From Pararheinheimera marina (GTDB lineage Bacteria; Pseudomonadota; Gammaproteobacteria; Enterobacterales; Alteromonadaceae): 64,000 nt of DNA. The DNA lies in assembly GCF_042654345.1 (NCBI RefSeq), contig NZ_JBHSGB010000001.1:310001-374000 (forward strand). The letters are read 5' to 3'. Within the stretch, counting starts at the first letter, position 1. Each line of letters starts with the position of its first letter. The translations under genes and the position numbers were made by a program. This document shows, one piece after another, positions 1 to 8,977 of the stretch. Under the pieces are notes generated by a model. That model saw only the letters and a list, made by a program, of their open reading frames with translations. It had not been told where the DNA came from and made no database searches.

Positions 1-364
1 TGTACAGGGTTTTGCGCCATACCGGGTCTTTCACGTCGTAAGAGAATTTCTCCACCAGAATAAAGTCACCGACCAGCAAGGTTGGCATCATGGAACCGGA
101 CGGAATTTGAAACGGCTCGTAGACAAAAGAGCGGATCAAGGTAATAGCCAGGATCAGCGGGAAAATTTCTACTGCAGTTTCAGCAATATAAGAGCGGGAT
201 TGAATAAGCCCTGCCGCTTCTGGCGGTAAAGTGCCACCGGCAGCAGCTTCAGCCTGCCCCAGTTTCAGTTTACGTTTCGGTGCCAGCACCATAGCGTCAT
301 ACAACCAGATCAAACCACTGGCGACTGTCAGTACCACTAAAAAGATTGCGAAATAACCCGCCAT
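1..364 (-). CDS. lepB: Signal peptidase I (partial, N-terminal part)
   Basis: Inner-membrane serine protease that removes signal peptides from exported proteins. Only the first 121 codons lie in the window; the gene runs off the left edge. The ATG is at 364. The protein opens with a hydrophobic segment (residues about 3-22), then a basic loop, then a second hydrophobic stretch (about 66-80) followed by the PSGSMMPTL motif, whose serine is the family's catalytic nucleophile. The Lys of the Ser/Lys dyad lies beyond the edge. It starts 15 bases after lepA stops, the usual lepA-lepB operon. Confidence 0.95.
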   Translation of the reverse strand, partial: MAGYFAIFLVVLTVASGLIWLYDAMVLAPKRKLKLGQAEAAAGGTLPPEAAGLIQSRSYIAETAVEIFPLILAITLIRSFVYEPFQIPSGSMMPTLLVGDFILVEKFSYDVKDPVWRKTLY

Positions 365-379
365 ACAGATCCTTTGGTT

Positions 380-2179
380 TTATTTACCGACTTTCAGAAT
401 AGCAAGGAAGGCTTCTTGTGGAACTTCCACATTACCAACCTGCTTCATACGTTTTTTACCTTCTTTCTGTTTCTGCAACAGCTTTTTCTTCCGGCTGACG
501 TCACCGCCATAACACTTAGCCAGTACGTTCTTACGCAACTGTTTCACTGTGGTACGGGCAATCACGTGCGCACCAATAGCGGCCTGAATAGCAATATCGA
601 ACATCTGGCGTGGGATCAGCTCTTTCAGCGCTTCAGCCAGCTCACGGCCACGGCTTTGCGCAAAATCACGGTGGCTGATAATCGCCAGTGCATCCACGCG
701 TTCACCGTTGATCAGAATATCAACCCGTGACATATCCGACACCTGGAAGCGTTTGAAGCTGTAATCCAGTGAAGCATAACCACGGCTGGTGGATTTCAGA
801 CGGTCGAAGAAGTCCATCACCACTTCGGCCATTGGCAGTTCATACACTACAGCCACCTGACGGCCGTGGTAGGTCATATTCATCTGCACGCCACGTTTTT
901 CAATACAGAGATTGATCACGTTACCCAGATATTCTTGGGGTACCAGAATATGGGCTTCGACAATTGGCTCGCGAATTTCATCGATGTTGCCAACTGGCGG
1001 TAAATCGGACGGGTTATCAACCATCACAATTTCACCGTTTTTCTGCAGCACTTCGTACACTACGGTCGGTGCAGTGGTAATCAGATCCAGGTCGTATTCA
1101 CGCTCCAGACGCTCCTGAATAATTTCCATATGCAGCATACCGAGGAAGCCGATACGGAAACCAAAACCCAGCGCTGTGGAGTTTTCTGGTTCATAGAACA
1201 AGGACGAGTCATTCAGGCTCAACTTTTCCAGCGCATCGCGGAAATCTTCATAGTCGTCCGTCGACACCGGGAATACGCCTGCGTAGACCTGCGGTTTAAT
1301 GCGTTTAAAGCCTGGTAAAGCTTCTGTCGCTGAGTTACGTGCCAGCGTCAGGGTATCGCCAACCGGAGCCCCTTTAATTTCTTTAATGCCGGCGATGACA
1401 AAACCTACTTCACCTGCGCTCAGAATGCCGGTGTTGTTGGCTTTCGGAGTGAAGATACCCACCTTATCGACTTCATAGGTCTGGCCGGTCGACATCACTT
1501 TGATTTTGTCTTTGGCACGAATGGCACCATGCTTCACACGCACCAGAGACACAACGCCCTGGTAAGGGTCGAACCAGGAGTCGATAATCAGCGCCTGAGT
1601 AGGAGCATCGATATCGCCTTCCGGGCATGGAATACCGGCAACAATGTTTTCCAGTACATCTTCAATACCTATACCTGTTTTGGCTGAACACTGCACAGCG
1701 CCAATGGCTTCAATACCGATAATGTCTTCAATTTCCTGCGACACCCGATCAGGGTCGGCCTGAGGCAAGTCAATTTTGTTCAGAATTGGCAGTACTTCCA
1801 GGTTCAGCTCCAAGGCCGTGTAGCAGTTAGCTACCGTCTGAGCTTCCACACCCTGGCCAGCGTCCACCACCAGCAGCGCACCTTCACAGGCCGCCAGTGA
1901 ACGCGACACTTCATAGGTGAAGTCAACGTGACCTGGCGTATCAATAAAGTTCAGCTGGTAAGTTTCACCATCTTTGGCTTTGTAATGCAGAGTGACCGAC
2001 TGCGCTTTAATGGTGATGCCACGCTCACGCTCCAGGTCCATCGAATCCAGAACCTGTTGTTGCATTTCACGGTCGCTCAAGCCGCCACAGTGTTGGATCA
2101 ACCGGTCTGACAGGGTCGATTTACCATGGTCGATGTGGGCAATGATCGAGAAGTTACGAATATGAGTTAATTTTGGCAT
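380..2179 (-). CDS. lepA: Elongation factor 4 (back-translocase GTPase LepA)
   Basis: Ribosome-associated GTPase of the EF-G family, 599 residues, the usual full length. The G motifs are intact: AHIDHGKST (14-22), DTPGH (80-84) and NKID (134-137). Domain II, the EF-G III/V-like domains and the LepA-specific C-terminal domain follow; the C-terminus is rich in Lys and Arg (RKKKLLQKQKEGKKR). It sits between rseC and lepB in the conserved order. The 140-base gap before it could hold a promoter, but I see no convincing -35/-10 pair. Confidence 0.98.
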   Translation of the reverse strand: MPKLTHIRNFSIIAHIDHGKSTLSDRLIQHCGGLSDREMQQQVLDSMDLERERGITIKAQSVTLHYKAKDGETYQLNFIDTPGHVDFTYEVSRSLAACEGALLVVDAGQGVEAQTVANCYTALELNLEVLPILNKIDLPQADPDRVSQEIEDIIGIEAIGAVQCSAKTGIGIEDVLENIVAGIPCPEGDIDAPTQALIIDSWFDPYQGVVSLVRVKHGAIRAKDKIKVMSTGQTYEVDKVGIFTPKANNTGILSAGEVGFVIAGIKEIKGAPVGDTLTLARNSATEALPGFKRIKPQVYAGVFPVSTDDYEDFRDALEKLSLNDSSLFYEPENSTALGFGFRIGFLGMLHMEIIQERLEREYDLDLITTAPTVVYEVLQKNGEIVMVDNPSDLPPVGNIDEIREPIVEAHILVPQEYLGNVINLCIEKRGVQMNMTYHGRQVAVVYELPMAEVVMDFFDRLKSTSRGYASLDYSFKRFQVSDMSRVDILINGERVDALAIISHRDFAQSRGRELAEALKELIPRQMFDIAIQAAIGAHVIARTTVKQLRKNVLAKCYGGDVSRKKKLLQKQKEGKKRMKQVGNVEVPQEAFLAILKVGK

Positions 2180-2319
2180 TTTTTCCGCTAAAGCTACTAA
2201 GGCGGTCCGGCGTAACGCCTGAAACCCAGCCTGATGGTTAATTCAGAACAATTTGGCGCGGATTGTACTCGATCTCAGCTTTGGTTGCTACGTATGCAGT
2301 TGTAACAAGAATGATGGTT

Positions 2320-2763
2320 TCAGCGATGCTGCAAACTGATCTGCGGCAGTACCTTTAAGATCTGGACTGGCTCAGGTCCGGACTGCTGCCGGCGCAGGCG
2401 GATCAGGGCAAACGCCAGTCCCATGGCGGTTAATGCGCCTAAGGTGACAGTGCTGTCCGGTAACTGCAGATGCTGTAATAACAACGCAGACAGGATCAGA
2501 CAGGCCAGAGGCCAAAGGTACACCAAAGCGGCAGCACTGAGCAGCTGCTGTTCAGTGACAGCTATTTGCACAGTTTGCCCGGCCAGTAAGTTGGTATGGC
2601 CGGCGACGAAAAACACATTCTCCCGCGGGGTCAGGGCTTTGGCCACCACACCTGTGCCACAGTTGTCGTTAGCCTGACAGGCATTGCAGCTGGTTTTCGC
2701 CTGAGTTTTCAGCCAGACACCTTCGGCATCTGTTTTCACCACTACGGCAATTTCTTCCAGCAT
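2320..2763 (-). CDS. rseC: SoxR-reducing/sigma-E regulatory protein RseC
   Basis: Small inner-membrane protein of the RseC/MucC family (147 residues). The N-terminal cytoplasmic part carries the family cysteines (SCNACQANDNC, about residues 25-35). Two membrane segments follow (about 72-96 and 101-121). Known roles in the family are a minor positive effect on sigma-E and, with the Rsx complex, reduction of SoxR. The start abuts the rseB stop (2764), so it is translated as the last gene of rpoE-rseABC. Confidence 0.93.
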   Translation of the reverse strand: MLEEIAVVVKTDAEGVWLKTQAKTSCNACQANDNCGTGVVAKALTPRENVFFVAGHTNLLAGQTVQIAVTEQQLLSAAALVYLWPLACLILSALLLQHLQLPDSTVTLGALTAMGLAFALIRLRRQQSGPEPVQILKVLPQISLQHR

Positions 2764-3687
2764 TTACTGCACCGACTCGGCAATTTGCCGCGCAATTTCA
2801 ATGGATACAGGGCCAATCACCGTGACATCAAACTGACTTTTGGGCAGCACAAATATGGTGGTGGCGCCGTCTCTGTATGCCTGAGCAGGCAACTGAGCAG
2901 TAGGCTGCACAAACACCGATACCTGATGCAGACCATCGGAAAGTAACCACTGCTCCATCACCTGATTTGGCTGAGCAACTGACGCCACCGGCAAAGCGCT
3001 GTAGCCCGCTGGCAGCCATTGCAGTTCCAATGGACTTTGCGGCACTTCTTTATCAGGCAGCGGCGGAATATTTTGCGGCAATTGTGCTGTCAGCGCCGGC
3101 TGTAATGAGGCAGGAAATTGATCCATAGGTTGAATATGGGTGACTACCCAACGTTCCAGCGGGTCCTTTTCCTGGCCCAACGTATCAATTTTCAGCGGAA
3201 AACCAGTATCGACATCCAGCCATAACCAATAGCCCGGCCTGTCGTTGTCAAACGCAGTTAACCGCAGCAACTGAGCATTACGTCCGGACAATTGCGTCAC
3301 GCCACCGGCCACAGCATCATACAACTGCTGAATGCGGGCTAAATCCTGATACAACAGCGCCGGCAGCTCTTTAATGCTGTGATTATTGGTTGCCATGGCG
3401 GAGCGTTCAGGTGCGAAATAATACACCTTGTCGTTACGACGGAGAATTTCCAGTCCGGCCTGCTCCAATGGCATCAGTTGTTCCAGTTCATCGTCCCCCT
3501 GTACGCCATGCAGCCAGCGATAGCTGTCGACCTGGTTGGGTTTGATCACCACAAAAGAAGCTTCGAAATTGTATTGCCGGACGGCCTGCTGACAACGCTG
3601 AAACCAATTCCAGCCTGAATCATCTGCCTGACTCAGACCGGAAAAGGTCAGAAGAATGAAGGCACAACAAACGCCTTGCCAATTCAT
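2764..3687 (-). CDS. rseB: Periplasmic sigma-E regulator RseB
   Basis: Periplasmic protein that binds RseA and shields it from DegS until lipoprotein or LPS signals are sensed. The 307 residues begin with a cleavable signal peptide (hydrophobic to about residue 20, ...SGLSQA). The fold is the usual two-domain MucB/RseB arrangement: a LolA-like N-terminal domain, then a smaller C-terminal domain that starts near the proline-rich linker (PQNIPPLPDKEVPQSP). It starts 2 bases after rseA stops, so translational coupling is likely. Confidence 0.95.
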   Translation of the reverse strand: MNWQGVCCAFILLTFSGLSQADDSGWNWFQRCQQAVRQYNFEASFVVIKPNQVDSYRWLHGVQGDDELEQLMPLEQAGLEILRRNDKVYYFAPERSAMATNNHSIKELPALLYQDLARIQQLYDAVAGGVTQLSGRNAQLLRLTAFDNDRPGYWLWLDVDTGFPLKIDTLGQEKDPLERWVVTHIQPMDQFPASLQPALTAQLPQNIPPLPDKEVPQSPLELQWLPAGYSALPVASVAQPNQVMEQWLLSDGLHQVSVFVQPTAQLPAQAYRDGATTIFVLPKSQFDVTVIGPVSIEIARQIAESVQ

Positions 3688-3689
3688 GA

Positions 3690-4319
3690 TTAGTTCTCTT
3701 GTTTTTCAGCCTCAACCGGCGCTTTTGGCGCCTGATGCTGCGCGGTTTCCATCACGCGGATTTGCTGGTGGTGCGCCTGTAACAGTTGTTGCAAACGCTT
3801 TTGCTGTTCCAGCATGGCCTGGCGTTGTTCCTGCTCAAAGCGTGAATCAACTGAGGTCTGACTTAAGCTGACCGGCGTGGCAAAACCAGCCACCGGCTGA
3901 GTCTGCAATACAGGCAGCGGTGTATTTAAATCTGCATCCGAACCTGCCGCCTGGAATTGCTGCACTCCGACCACAGCCATCAGCGCAACAGCTGCAGCCA
4001 CCGCACCTTGCATGCCCATCCGGGCCCAGCTGTTATTAGCCGCGTCAGCCAGTTTTTGCCACAGGCTGGTGTTGACCACTGTAGGCGCCACAGGCGTGAA
4101 CTGGTAGGTGGGTTCCTGCTCCAGTACAGCCGCAAATCGGTCAGCGAAGTCCAAATCGATCTGAGCCGGTAACTCATTACGAATGGCTGCACCAATCAGG
4201 TGGTAACGCGCAAAGCTCTGTTGCAACTCAGTGTCTTGCAGCAATGAATCCAATTGCTCCGGACCAATCGCCTGATTATCACTCGCCGCCGAGAGCCAAT
4301 CTGATTTTTCTAACGACAT
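3690..4319 (-). CDS. rseA: Anti-sigma-E factor RseA
   Basis: Single-pass inner-membrane anti-sigma factor, 209 residues. The N-terminal cytoplasmic part (about 1-95) binds RpoE. A membrane segment (about 101-122, AVAAAVALMAVVGV) follows, then a periplasmic tail that is the target of RseB and DegS. The tail is rich in Gln and looks coiled (LEQQKRLQQLLQAHHQQ). It lies 23 bases after rpoE. The role comes from the family and operon order; the anti-sigma domain is poorly conserved, as is usual for RseA. Confidence 0.93.
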   Translation of the reverse strand: MSLEKSDWLSAASDNQAIGPEQLDSLLQDTELQQSFARYHLIGAAIRNELPAQIDLDFADRFAAVLEQEPTYQFTPVAPTVVNTSLWQKLADAANNSWARMGMQGAVAAAVALMAVVGVQQFQAAGSDADLNTPLPVLQTQPVAGFATPVSLSQTSVDSRFEQEQRQAMLEQQKRLQQLLQAHHQQIRVMETAQHQAPKAPVEAEKQEN

Positions 4320-4342
4320 ACTGATTCCTGTTCACTTGTTGA

Positions 4343-4918
4343 TCAGCTAATGAGCGGTTTCAATTGTGCATCAATAGCTTCACGCGCACGGAAGATTCGA
4401 CTTCTGACGGTGCCGATAGGGCAGCCCATCACTTCCGCAATTTCTTCATAGCTCAGACCATCCAGTTCACGCAAGGTAATTGCGGTGCGCAGTTCGTCCG
4501 GCAATTTTTCAATGGTCGTAAACACAACTTCACGGATCTCTTCGGACAACAACAGCTTTTCCGGCGAGTCCTGTTCTTTTAATGCGTCAGAGCCTTCAAA
4601 GAATTCGGCATCTTCGGCATCCACATCTGTTGACGGCGGTTTACGGCCAGTCGCCACCAGGTAATTCTTAGCGCTGTTCACAGCGATACGATACAACCAG
4701 GTATAAAATGCGCTTTCACCACGAAAGCCGGGGATCGCACGATAGGCTTTAATAAAAGCTTCCTGAGCCACATCGGCTACGTCGCCATGGTTCGACACAT
4801 AACGTGACACCAGGTTGGCGATGCGATGCTGATATTTGCGCACCAGCAGATTAAAGGCTGCTTTATCCCCTTGTTGTACCCGCTGGACAATTTGCCAGTC
4901 CAATTCCTGCTCGCTCAT
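4343..4918 (-). CDS. rpoE: RNA polymerase sigma factor RpoE (sigma-24)
   Basis: ECF sigma factor for the envelope stress response, 191 residues from the ATG at 4918, the same length as E. coli RpoE. I chose the start giving MSEQELDWQIV, which matches the family N-terminus; a longer reading to 4966 adds 16 unconserved residues. Region 2 (AFNLLVRKYQHRIANLVSRY, then DVAQEAFIKAYR) and region 4 (LRELDGLSYEEIAEVMGCPIG, TVRSRIFRAREA) are intact. It heads rpoE-rseA-rseB-rseC and is divergent from nadB. Confidence 0.97.
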   Translation of the reverse strand: MSEQELDWQIVQRVQQGDKAAFNLLVRKYQHRIANLVSRYVSNHGDVADVAQEAFIKAYRAIPGFRGESAFYTWLYRIAVNSAKNYLVATGRKPPSTDVDAEDAEFFEGSDALKEQDSPEKLLLSEEIREVVFTTIEKLPDELRTAITLRELDGLSYEEIAEVMGCPIGTVRSRIFRAREAIDAQLKPLIS

Positions 4919-5009
4919 CCGAGCTTTTCCCCTAAAGCTAACTACTACTTCTTTTTGCACTGGCACTCATCAGGCGTACCCTTGAGACGCGCCTTCCGGT
5001 AAATAGTTC

Positions 5010-5034
5010 TGTAACTCTGCAAAAAAAAGTTACA
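5010..5034. promoter_or_regulatory. 7-bp inverted repeat between rpoE and nadB
   Basis: TGTAACT (5010-5016) and its exact complement AGTTACA (5028-5034) are separated by 11 bases, mostly A. The dyad sits in the 210-base spacer shared by the divergent rpoE and nadB genes, 95 bases before the nadB ATG. It could be an operator or an RNA hairpin in the nadB leader. I do not recognise the binding protein. Confidence 0.3.
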
Positions 5035-5128
5035 ATTGCGACAATTCACCCGGCGTGCCGGCGTTGAGAAGTGTATAAAGACCCAAGTTTCTGACAGTTC
5101 ACTGCGTTTTCCGGAGTTAGTGTATCTG

Positions 5129-6733
5129 ATGCCTGAACAAAAAAAACATCTTTGTGACGTGTTAATCATTGGCAGTGGTGCCGCTGGTTTGTCACTGGCA
5201 TTGCAGCTGGCTGATTCAGCTCAGGTAATAGTCCTCAGTAAAGGCGCATTGCGTGAAGGGTCAACCTTGTACGCCCAAGGCGGAATCGCCGCTGTTTTTG
5301 ATGAAAACGACAGCATTGCTTCTCATGTCGACGACACTCTGGTAGCCGGTGCAGGACTTTGCGAAAAAGCCGCGGTGCAGTTCACTGCAGAAAATGCCAA
5401 AACAGCGATGCAATGGCTGATTGATCAAGGCGTGCCCTTTGACCAGTACCGCGATGAAGATGGGGTGCTGAAGTACCACCTGACCCGTGAAGGCGGCCAT
5501 AGCCACCGCCGCATTTTGCACGCCGCCGACGCCACTGGCCGCGCTGTGCAGATCACCTTGGTCGATCAGGTGAAAAACCACCCGAATATCCGGCTGCTGG
5601 AAAACTACAACGCGGTCGACCTGATCACCGCCCGTAAGCTGGGTGGTCACACCGAAAAATGCCACGGAGCTTATGTCTGGAACCTGCAATCTGAACAGGT
5701 GGAAGTGATAGGCGCTAAATTTATTGCACTGGCCACTGGCGGCGCCAGCAAAGTGTACCTGTACACCTCCAATCCGGATGTGGCCAGTGGCGATGGTATT
5801 GCCATGGCCTGGCGTGCCGGTTGCCGGGTGGCCAATATGGAATTTAATCAGTTCCACCCCACCAGCCTGTACCACCCGGATGCACAAAACTTTCTGATCA
5901 CCGAAGCCATGCGCGGTGAAGGCGCTTATTTAAAACGGCCGGATGGCAGCCGCTTTATGCCGGATTTTGATGAACGCGCTGAGCTGGCTCCCCGGGATAT
6001 CGTAGCCCGAGCCATCGACTTTGAAATGAAAAAGCTGGGAGCTCATTGTGTCTACCTGGATATCAGCCACAAGCCGAAAGACTTTATTATTGAGCATTTC
6101 CCGACCATTTACGCCAAATGCCTGAGTGTTGGCATCGATATCACCAAGCAACCTATTCCTGTGGTGCCTGCCGCCCATTACACCTGCGGTGGTGTGATGA
6201 CCAATCTTAAAGGCCAGACCGATATTCCTAACCTGTTTGCGATTGGTGAAGTGGCATATACCGGCTTGCACGGCGCTAACCGGATGGCCAGTAATTCGCT
6301 GCTCGAATGCGTGGTATTTGCGCAGGCCGCTGCCCGGGAAATTAAAGCTGAATTGGCCGGTGCCAGCGAGCCACCCGAGTTACCGGTGTGGGATGACAGC
6401 CGGGTGACTGATTCAGATGAAGAAATAGTAATCACCCATAACTGGCATGAACTGCGGATGTTTATGTGGGACTACGTTGGCATAGTGCGCACCGACAAAA
6501 GGCTGGAGCGAGCTTTGCACCGGGTGGAACTGCTGCAACAGGAAATTCAGGATTACTACCGCAATTTCCGTGTCAGCCACAACTTGCTGGAACTGCGTAA
6601 TCTGACGATGGTCGCGGAGCTGATTATCCGCAGTGCTATGGCCCGCAAAGAAAGTCGTGGCCTGCATTACAACCTGGACCATCCAGCATTGCTGGACGCG
6701 CCAGAACCCACAGTACTAAAGCCTTGGCTCTGA
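5129..6733 (+). CDS. nadB: L-aspartate oxidase
   Basis: FAD-dependent oxidase converting L-aspartate to iminoaspartate, the first step of de novo NAD synthesis. 534 residues from the ATG at 5129 (MPEQKKH). A longer frame to 5036 exists, but its N-terminus is unlike the family. The FAD-binding GSGAAG (residues 15-20) and the STLYAQGGIAA motif are present, as are the HGANRMASNSLLE FAD-contact segment and an Arg-rich C-terminal helical domain. The gene is divergent from rpoE, as in E. coli, and its 3' end overlaps the convergent ygfX by 18 bases. Confidence 0.97.
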   Translation: MPEQKKHLCDVLIIGSGAAGLSLALQLADSAQVIVLSKGALREGSTLYAQGGIAAVFDENDSIASHVDDTLVAGAGLCEKAAVQFTAENAKTAMQWLIDQGVPFDQYRDEDGVLKYHLTREGGHSHRRILHAADATGRAVQITLVDQVKNHPNIRLLENYNAVDLITARKLGGHTEKCHGAYVWNLQSEQVEVIGAKFIALATGGASKVYLYTSNPDVASGDGIAMAWRAGCRVANMEFNQFHPTSLYHPDAQNFLITEAMRGEGAYLKRPDGSRFMPDFDERAELAPRDIVARAIDFEMKKLGAHCVYLDISHKPKDFIIEHFPTIYAKCLSVGIDITKQPIPVVPAAHYTCGGVMTNLKGQTDIPNLFAIGEVAYTGLHGANRMASNSLLECVVFAQAAAREIKAELAGASEPPELPVWDDSRVTDSDEEIVITHNWHELRMFMWDYVGIVRTDKRLERALHRVELLQQEIQDYYRNFRVSHNLLELRNLTMVAELIIRSAMARKESRGLHYNLDHPALLDAPEPTVLKPWL

Positions 6734-7159
6734 ACCCCGCTGTTGCCACTGCACCGTCTGGCAAACACGGCACAAGGCTCGAAAGTCAGCGTCACTGAAA
6801 TTATCTGCATAAAACCAAAGCAGGTGCGTCTGTTGCTGCTGGTTTTGCCAACGCAGCAAGACGCCAAACTGGCTGATTAAACTGCTTGGCAGAATTTGCC
6901 CGGCAGGCAGCACGTCATCGGCAAAACGCAGTTCGCCCGCTGCGCTAAGCCAGCATTGGTCAGCCACCACCGGCTGGCGCCAATGCTGTAGCAGCTGATA
7001 AAAACTGAAAAACAACGCAGGCCACAGCAGTAACCACCACCAGCCATACACAGGGTGTACGGCAAACAGCAGTAACACCAGCGCCAACTGACCGCAGCAC
7101 AGCCAGCGCCGGTAGCCCGAAGGCTTGATGGCTAAGTTATACTCGAACTCGCTGTACAA
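6716..7159 (-). CDS. ygfX: YgfX/CptA-type membrane protein
   Basis: 147-residue inner-membrane protein with two close hydrophobic segments (about 21-35 and 39-56, tryptophan-rich) and a soluble C-terminal part. Sequence pattern and position directly after sdhE match the YgfX family (E. coli CptA, described as partner of SdhE/CptB and proposed to affect cytoskeletal proteins). The start overlaps the end of sdhE by 23 bases, so the two are translationally coupled. The toxin role claimed for E. coli should not be assumed here; an accessory role with SdhE is equally possible. Confidence 0.8.
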   Translation of the reverse strand: MYSEFEYNLAIKPSGYRRWLCCGQLALVLLLFAVHPVYGWWWLLLWPALFFSFYQLLQHWRQPVVADQCWLSAAGELRFADDVLPAGQILPSSLISQFGVLLRWQNQQQQTHLLWFYADNFSDADFRALCRVCQTVQWQQRGSEPRL

Positions 7160-7388
7160 TCAGGTCCACCAGCGCCTGCAATTCAGGCCGGTTGGATTTG
7201 GCGTGTCCCATAAACCAGGCAAACAGGTCAGGGTCATCACAGGCCAGTAGCTGCTCAAACTCCGCCTTTTGCTGCTCTGACAAACCGTCATAGCCCTGTT
7301 CAACAAAAGGGGCCAACAGCACGTCCAGCTCCAGCATGCCGCGACGACAAGCCCAGCGTAATCGGGCCTTACTCATTAACTCTGCCAT
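7137..7388 (-). CDS. sdhE: Succinate dehydrogenase flavinylation factor SdhE
   Basis: 83-residue helical protein needed for covalent FAD attachment to SdhA and FrdA. The family's RGxxE motif is present as R16-G17-M-L-E20, followed by the usual acidic helices. It forms a two-gene unit with ygfX (23-base overlap) and is divergent from ygfZ, the same arrangement as in E. coli. Confidence 0.94.
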   Translation of the reverse strand: MAELMSKARLRWACRRGMLELDVLLAPFVEQGYDGLSEQQKAEFEQLLACDDPDLFAWFMGHAKSNRPELQALVDLIVQRVRV

Positions 7389-7424
7389 TTCATCATCCGA
7401 TTCACCTGAAAACTGGCGGATTCT

Positions 7425-7450
7425 AACAAAAAACCCCTTCAGGGGTTGAG
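7425..7450 (-). terminator. Minus-strand terminator-like hairpin in the sdhE leader
   Basis: Read on the minus strand, AACCCCTGAAGGGGTT (7432-7447) is a perfect 7-bp stem with a 2-base loop, followed by six T. It lies 37 bases upstream of the sdhE start and points towards it. No minus-strand gene ends here, so it could be an attenuator in the sdhE leader or the end of a short RNA. Confidence 0.45.
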
Positions 7451-7467
7451 CTTTTGCCGATTTCGCC

Positions 7468-7490
7468 CAATGATCGCCAAAGAATCATTG
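7468..7490. promoter_or_regulatory. 7-bp inverted repeat upstream of ygfZ
   Basis: CAATGAT (7468-7474) and ATCATTG (7484-7490) are exact complements with 9 bases between. The dyad lies 16 bases before the ygfZ ATG in the divergent sdhE/ygfZ spacer. It could be an operator or a leader hairpin; no regulator recognised. Confidence 0.25.
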
Positions 7491-7506
7491 AACTGAAGTG
7501 ACCCCA

Positions 7507-8478
7507 ATGCAAGCAAGCTGGATCAGCGCCGAACAACTGGCGGCCTTGTCGACCCAAAATTCAGGAGCCAGCCTGAGCCCTTTACCTGCCTTTGAAACAC
7601 TGCGGATCAGTGGCCCTGACCAGCAAAAGTTTCTGCAAGGGCAAACCACCTGTGATCTGAATCAGTTGACCGCCGACAACTTTCTGCGCGGCGCCCATTG
7701 CGACGCCAAAGGCAAAATGTGGGCTGTGTTTCATCTAAGCCAACAGGGCGAAGAGCTGTGGTACACCGCCTTTCGGGATGAACTGCAGGCCTCGATGCTG
7801 CAGCTGAAAAAGTTTGGTGTGTTTTCCAAAATCAGTTTTGAGCTGGCGCATGACAGCCTGGCGACCCTTGGGGTCAGCGGTGCTGGTGCAGCTGAATTAT
7901 TAAACCAGCTGGGCGCACCAACGCCCACCCTGGGCCAAAGCACAAGCTGGCAAGGCGGTAAAGTTCTGGCGCTGGCAGCGGAGCATTATTTAATAGTGTT
8001 ACCGGTGGCGGCAGCTCAGGCACTGGCGACGCGCAACGATGTCACCTGGACAGCACCGACGGTCTGGCTGGCCCGGCATATTCAGGCGGGTTTGCCTTAC
8101 CTGGAGCAGGCGGTGATCAGCGAATACGTACCACAAATGCTGAATTTACAAAGCCTGGATGCGATCAGCTTTACCAAAGGCTGCTACATAGGCCAGGAAA
8201 CTGTGGCCCGGATGAAGTATCTGGGCAAAAACAAAAGAGCAGCTTTTATCCTGTCGGGCCCGAGTTCAGAAACTCCGGCCAGCGGCACCGATATTGAAGT
8301 ACAATGGTCTGACAACTGGCGGCGGGTAGGCCAGGTAATTAATGCGGTGAATATTCAGGGGCAACTTTGGGTGTTGGCGGTGTTACCAAACGATCTCGAC
8401 CCTGCTGATCCGCTGCGATTAGCGACTCCGGATGCATCGGCACTGCAGACAGTGCCTTTGCCCTATTCACTGACTTAA
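7507..8478 (+). CDS. ygfZ: Folate-binding tRNA-modifying protein YgfZ
   Basis: GcvT-like folate-binding protein that helps iron-sulfur enzymes such as MiaB. 323 residues from the ATG at 7507, where GAAG sits 8 bases upstream; a GTG at 7498 would add three residues. The family signature KGCYIGQE starts at residue 224 and includes the conserved Cys. The gene is divergent from sdhE. It is followed after 10 bases by a SlyD-type isomerase, so the two may be cotranscribed. Confidence 0.94.
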   Translation: MQASWISAEQLAALSTQNSGASLSPLPAFETLRISGPDQQKFLQGQTTCDLNQLTADNFLRGAHCDAKGKMWAVFHLSQQGEELWYTAFRDELQASMLQLKKFGVFSKISFELAHDSLATLGVSGAGAAELLNQLGAPTPTLGQSTSWQGGKVLALAAEHYLIVLPVAAAQALATRNDVTWTAPTVWLARHIQAGLPYLEQAVISEYVPQMLNLQSLDAISFTKGCYIGQETVARMKYLGKNKRAAFILSGPSSETPASGTDIEVQWSDNWRRVGQVINAVNIQGQLWVLAVLPNDLDPADPLRLATPDASALQTVPLPYSLT

Positions 8479-8488
8479 CGAGGTTTTT

Positions 8489-8974
8489 ATGAGCATTGCA
8501 GCGCACAAAGTAGTTGCTATTCATTACACAGTGGCCGACAAAAATGGCACTGAGCTGGACAGTTCAGCCGGCGGCGAACCACTGGTATTTATTCACGGCA
8601 CAGGTTCTCTGATTCAAGGCCTGGAAAACGCCTTATTGGGCAAACAGGTTGGCGACAAATTCCATGTTGAAGTGCCAGCCGCTGAAGCCTACGGCGAACG
8701 CCACGACGAGCTGACTCAAGCCGTGCCTCGTGAAATGTTTAACGGCATGGATGTACAGGTTGGTATGCGTTTTCGTGCAGCAGGCCCGGACGGTCGTGAG
8801 CAATCTGTGATTGTGCTGGATGTGACTGACGACGAAGTGGTGGTTGACGGCAATCACCCATTGTCAGGCATGGATTTAACCTTCGCGGTTGAAATTGTGT
8901 TGGTTCGTGATGCCACACCAGATGAATTGGCCCATGGCCATGCCCATGGTATGGACGGCCACTCTGGCCACTAA
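8489..8974 (+). CDS. slyD: FKBP-type peptidyl-prolyl isomerase, SlyD-like
   Basis: Cytoplasmic prolyl isomerase and chaperone, 161 residues. The FKBP core is split by an insert-in-flap segment (about 70-125), typical of SlyD/SlpA. Motifs seen include GSLIQGLENALLG and VEVPAAEAYGERHDE. The C-terminus is a short His-rich tail (HGHAHGMDGHSGH), shorter than the long metal-binding tail of E. coli SlyD, so nickel handling may be weaker. A strong terminator follows. Confidence 0.9.
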   Translation: MSIAAHKVVAIHYTVADKNGTELDSSAGGEPLVFIHGTGSLIQGLENALLGKQVGDKFHVEVPAAEAYGERHDELTQAVPREMFNGMDVQVGMRFRAAGPDGREQSVIVLDVTDDEVVVDGNHPLSGMDLTFAVEIVLVRDATPDELAHGHAHGMDGHSGH

Positions 8975-8977
8975 GAC

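Noticed and set aside
5261..5887. 208-codon minus-strand frame inside nadB
   Set aside because: Antisense to nadB, with no ribosome site or family match.
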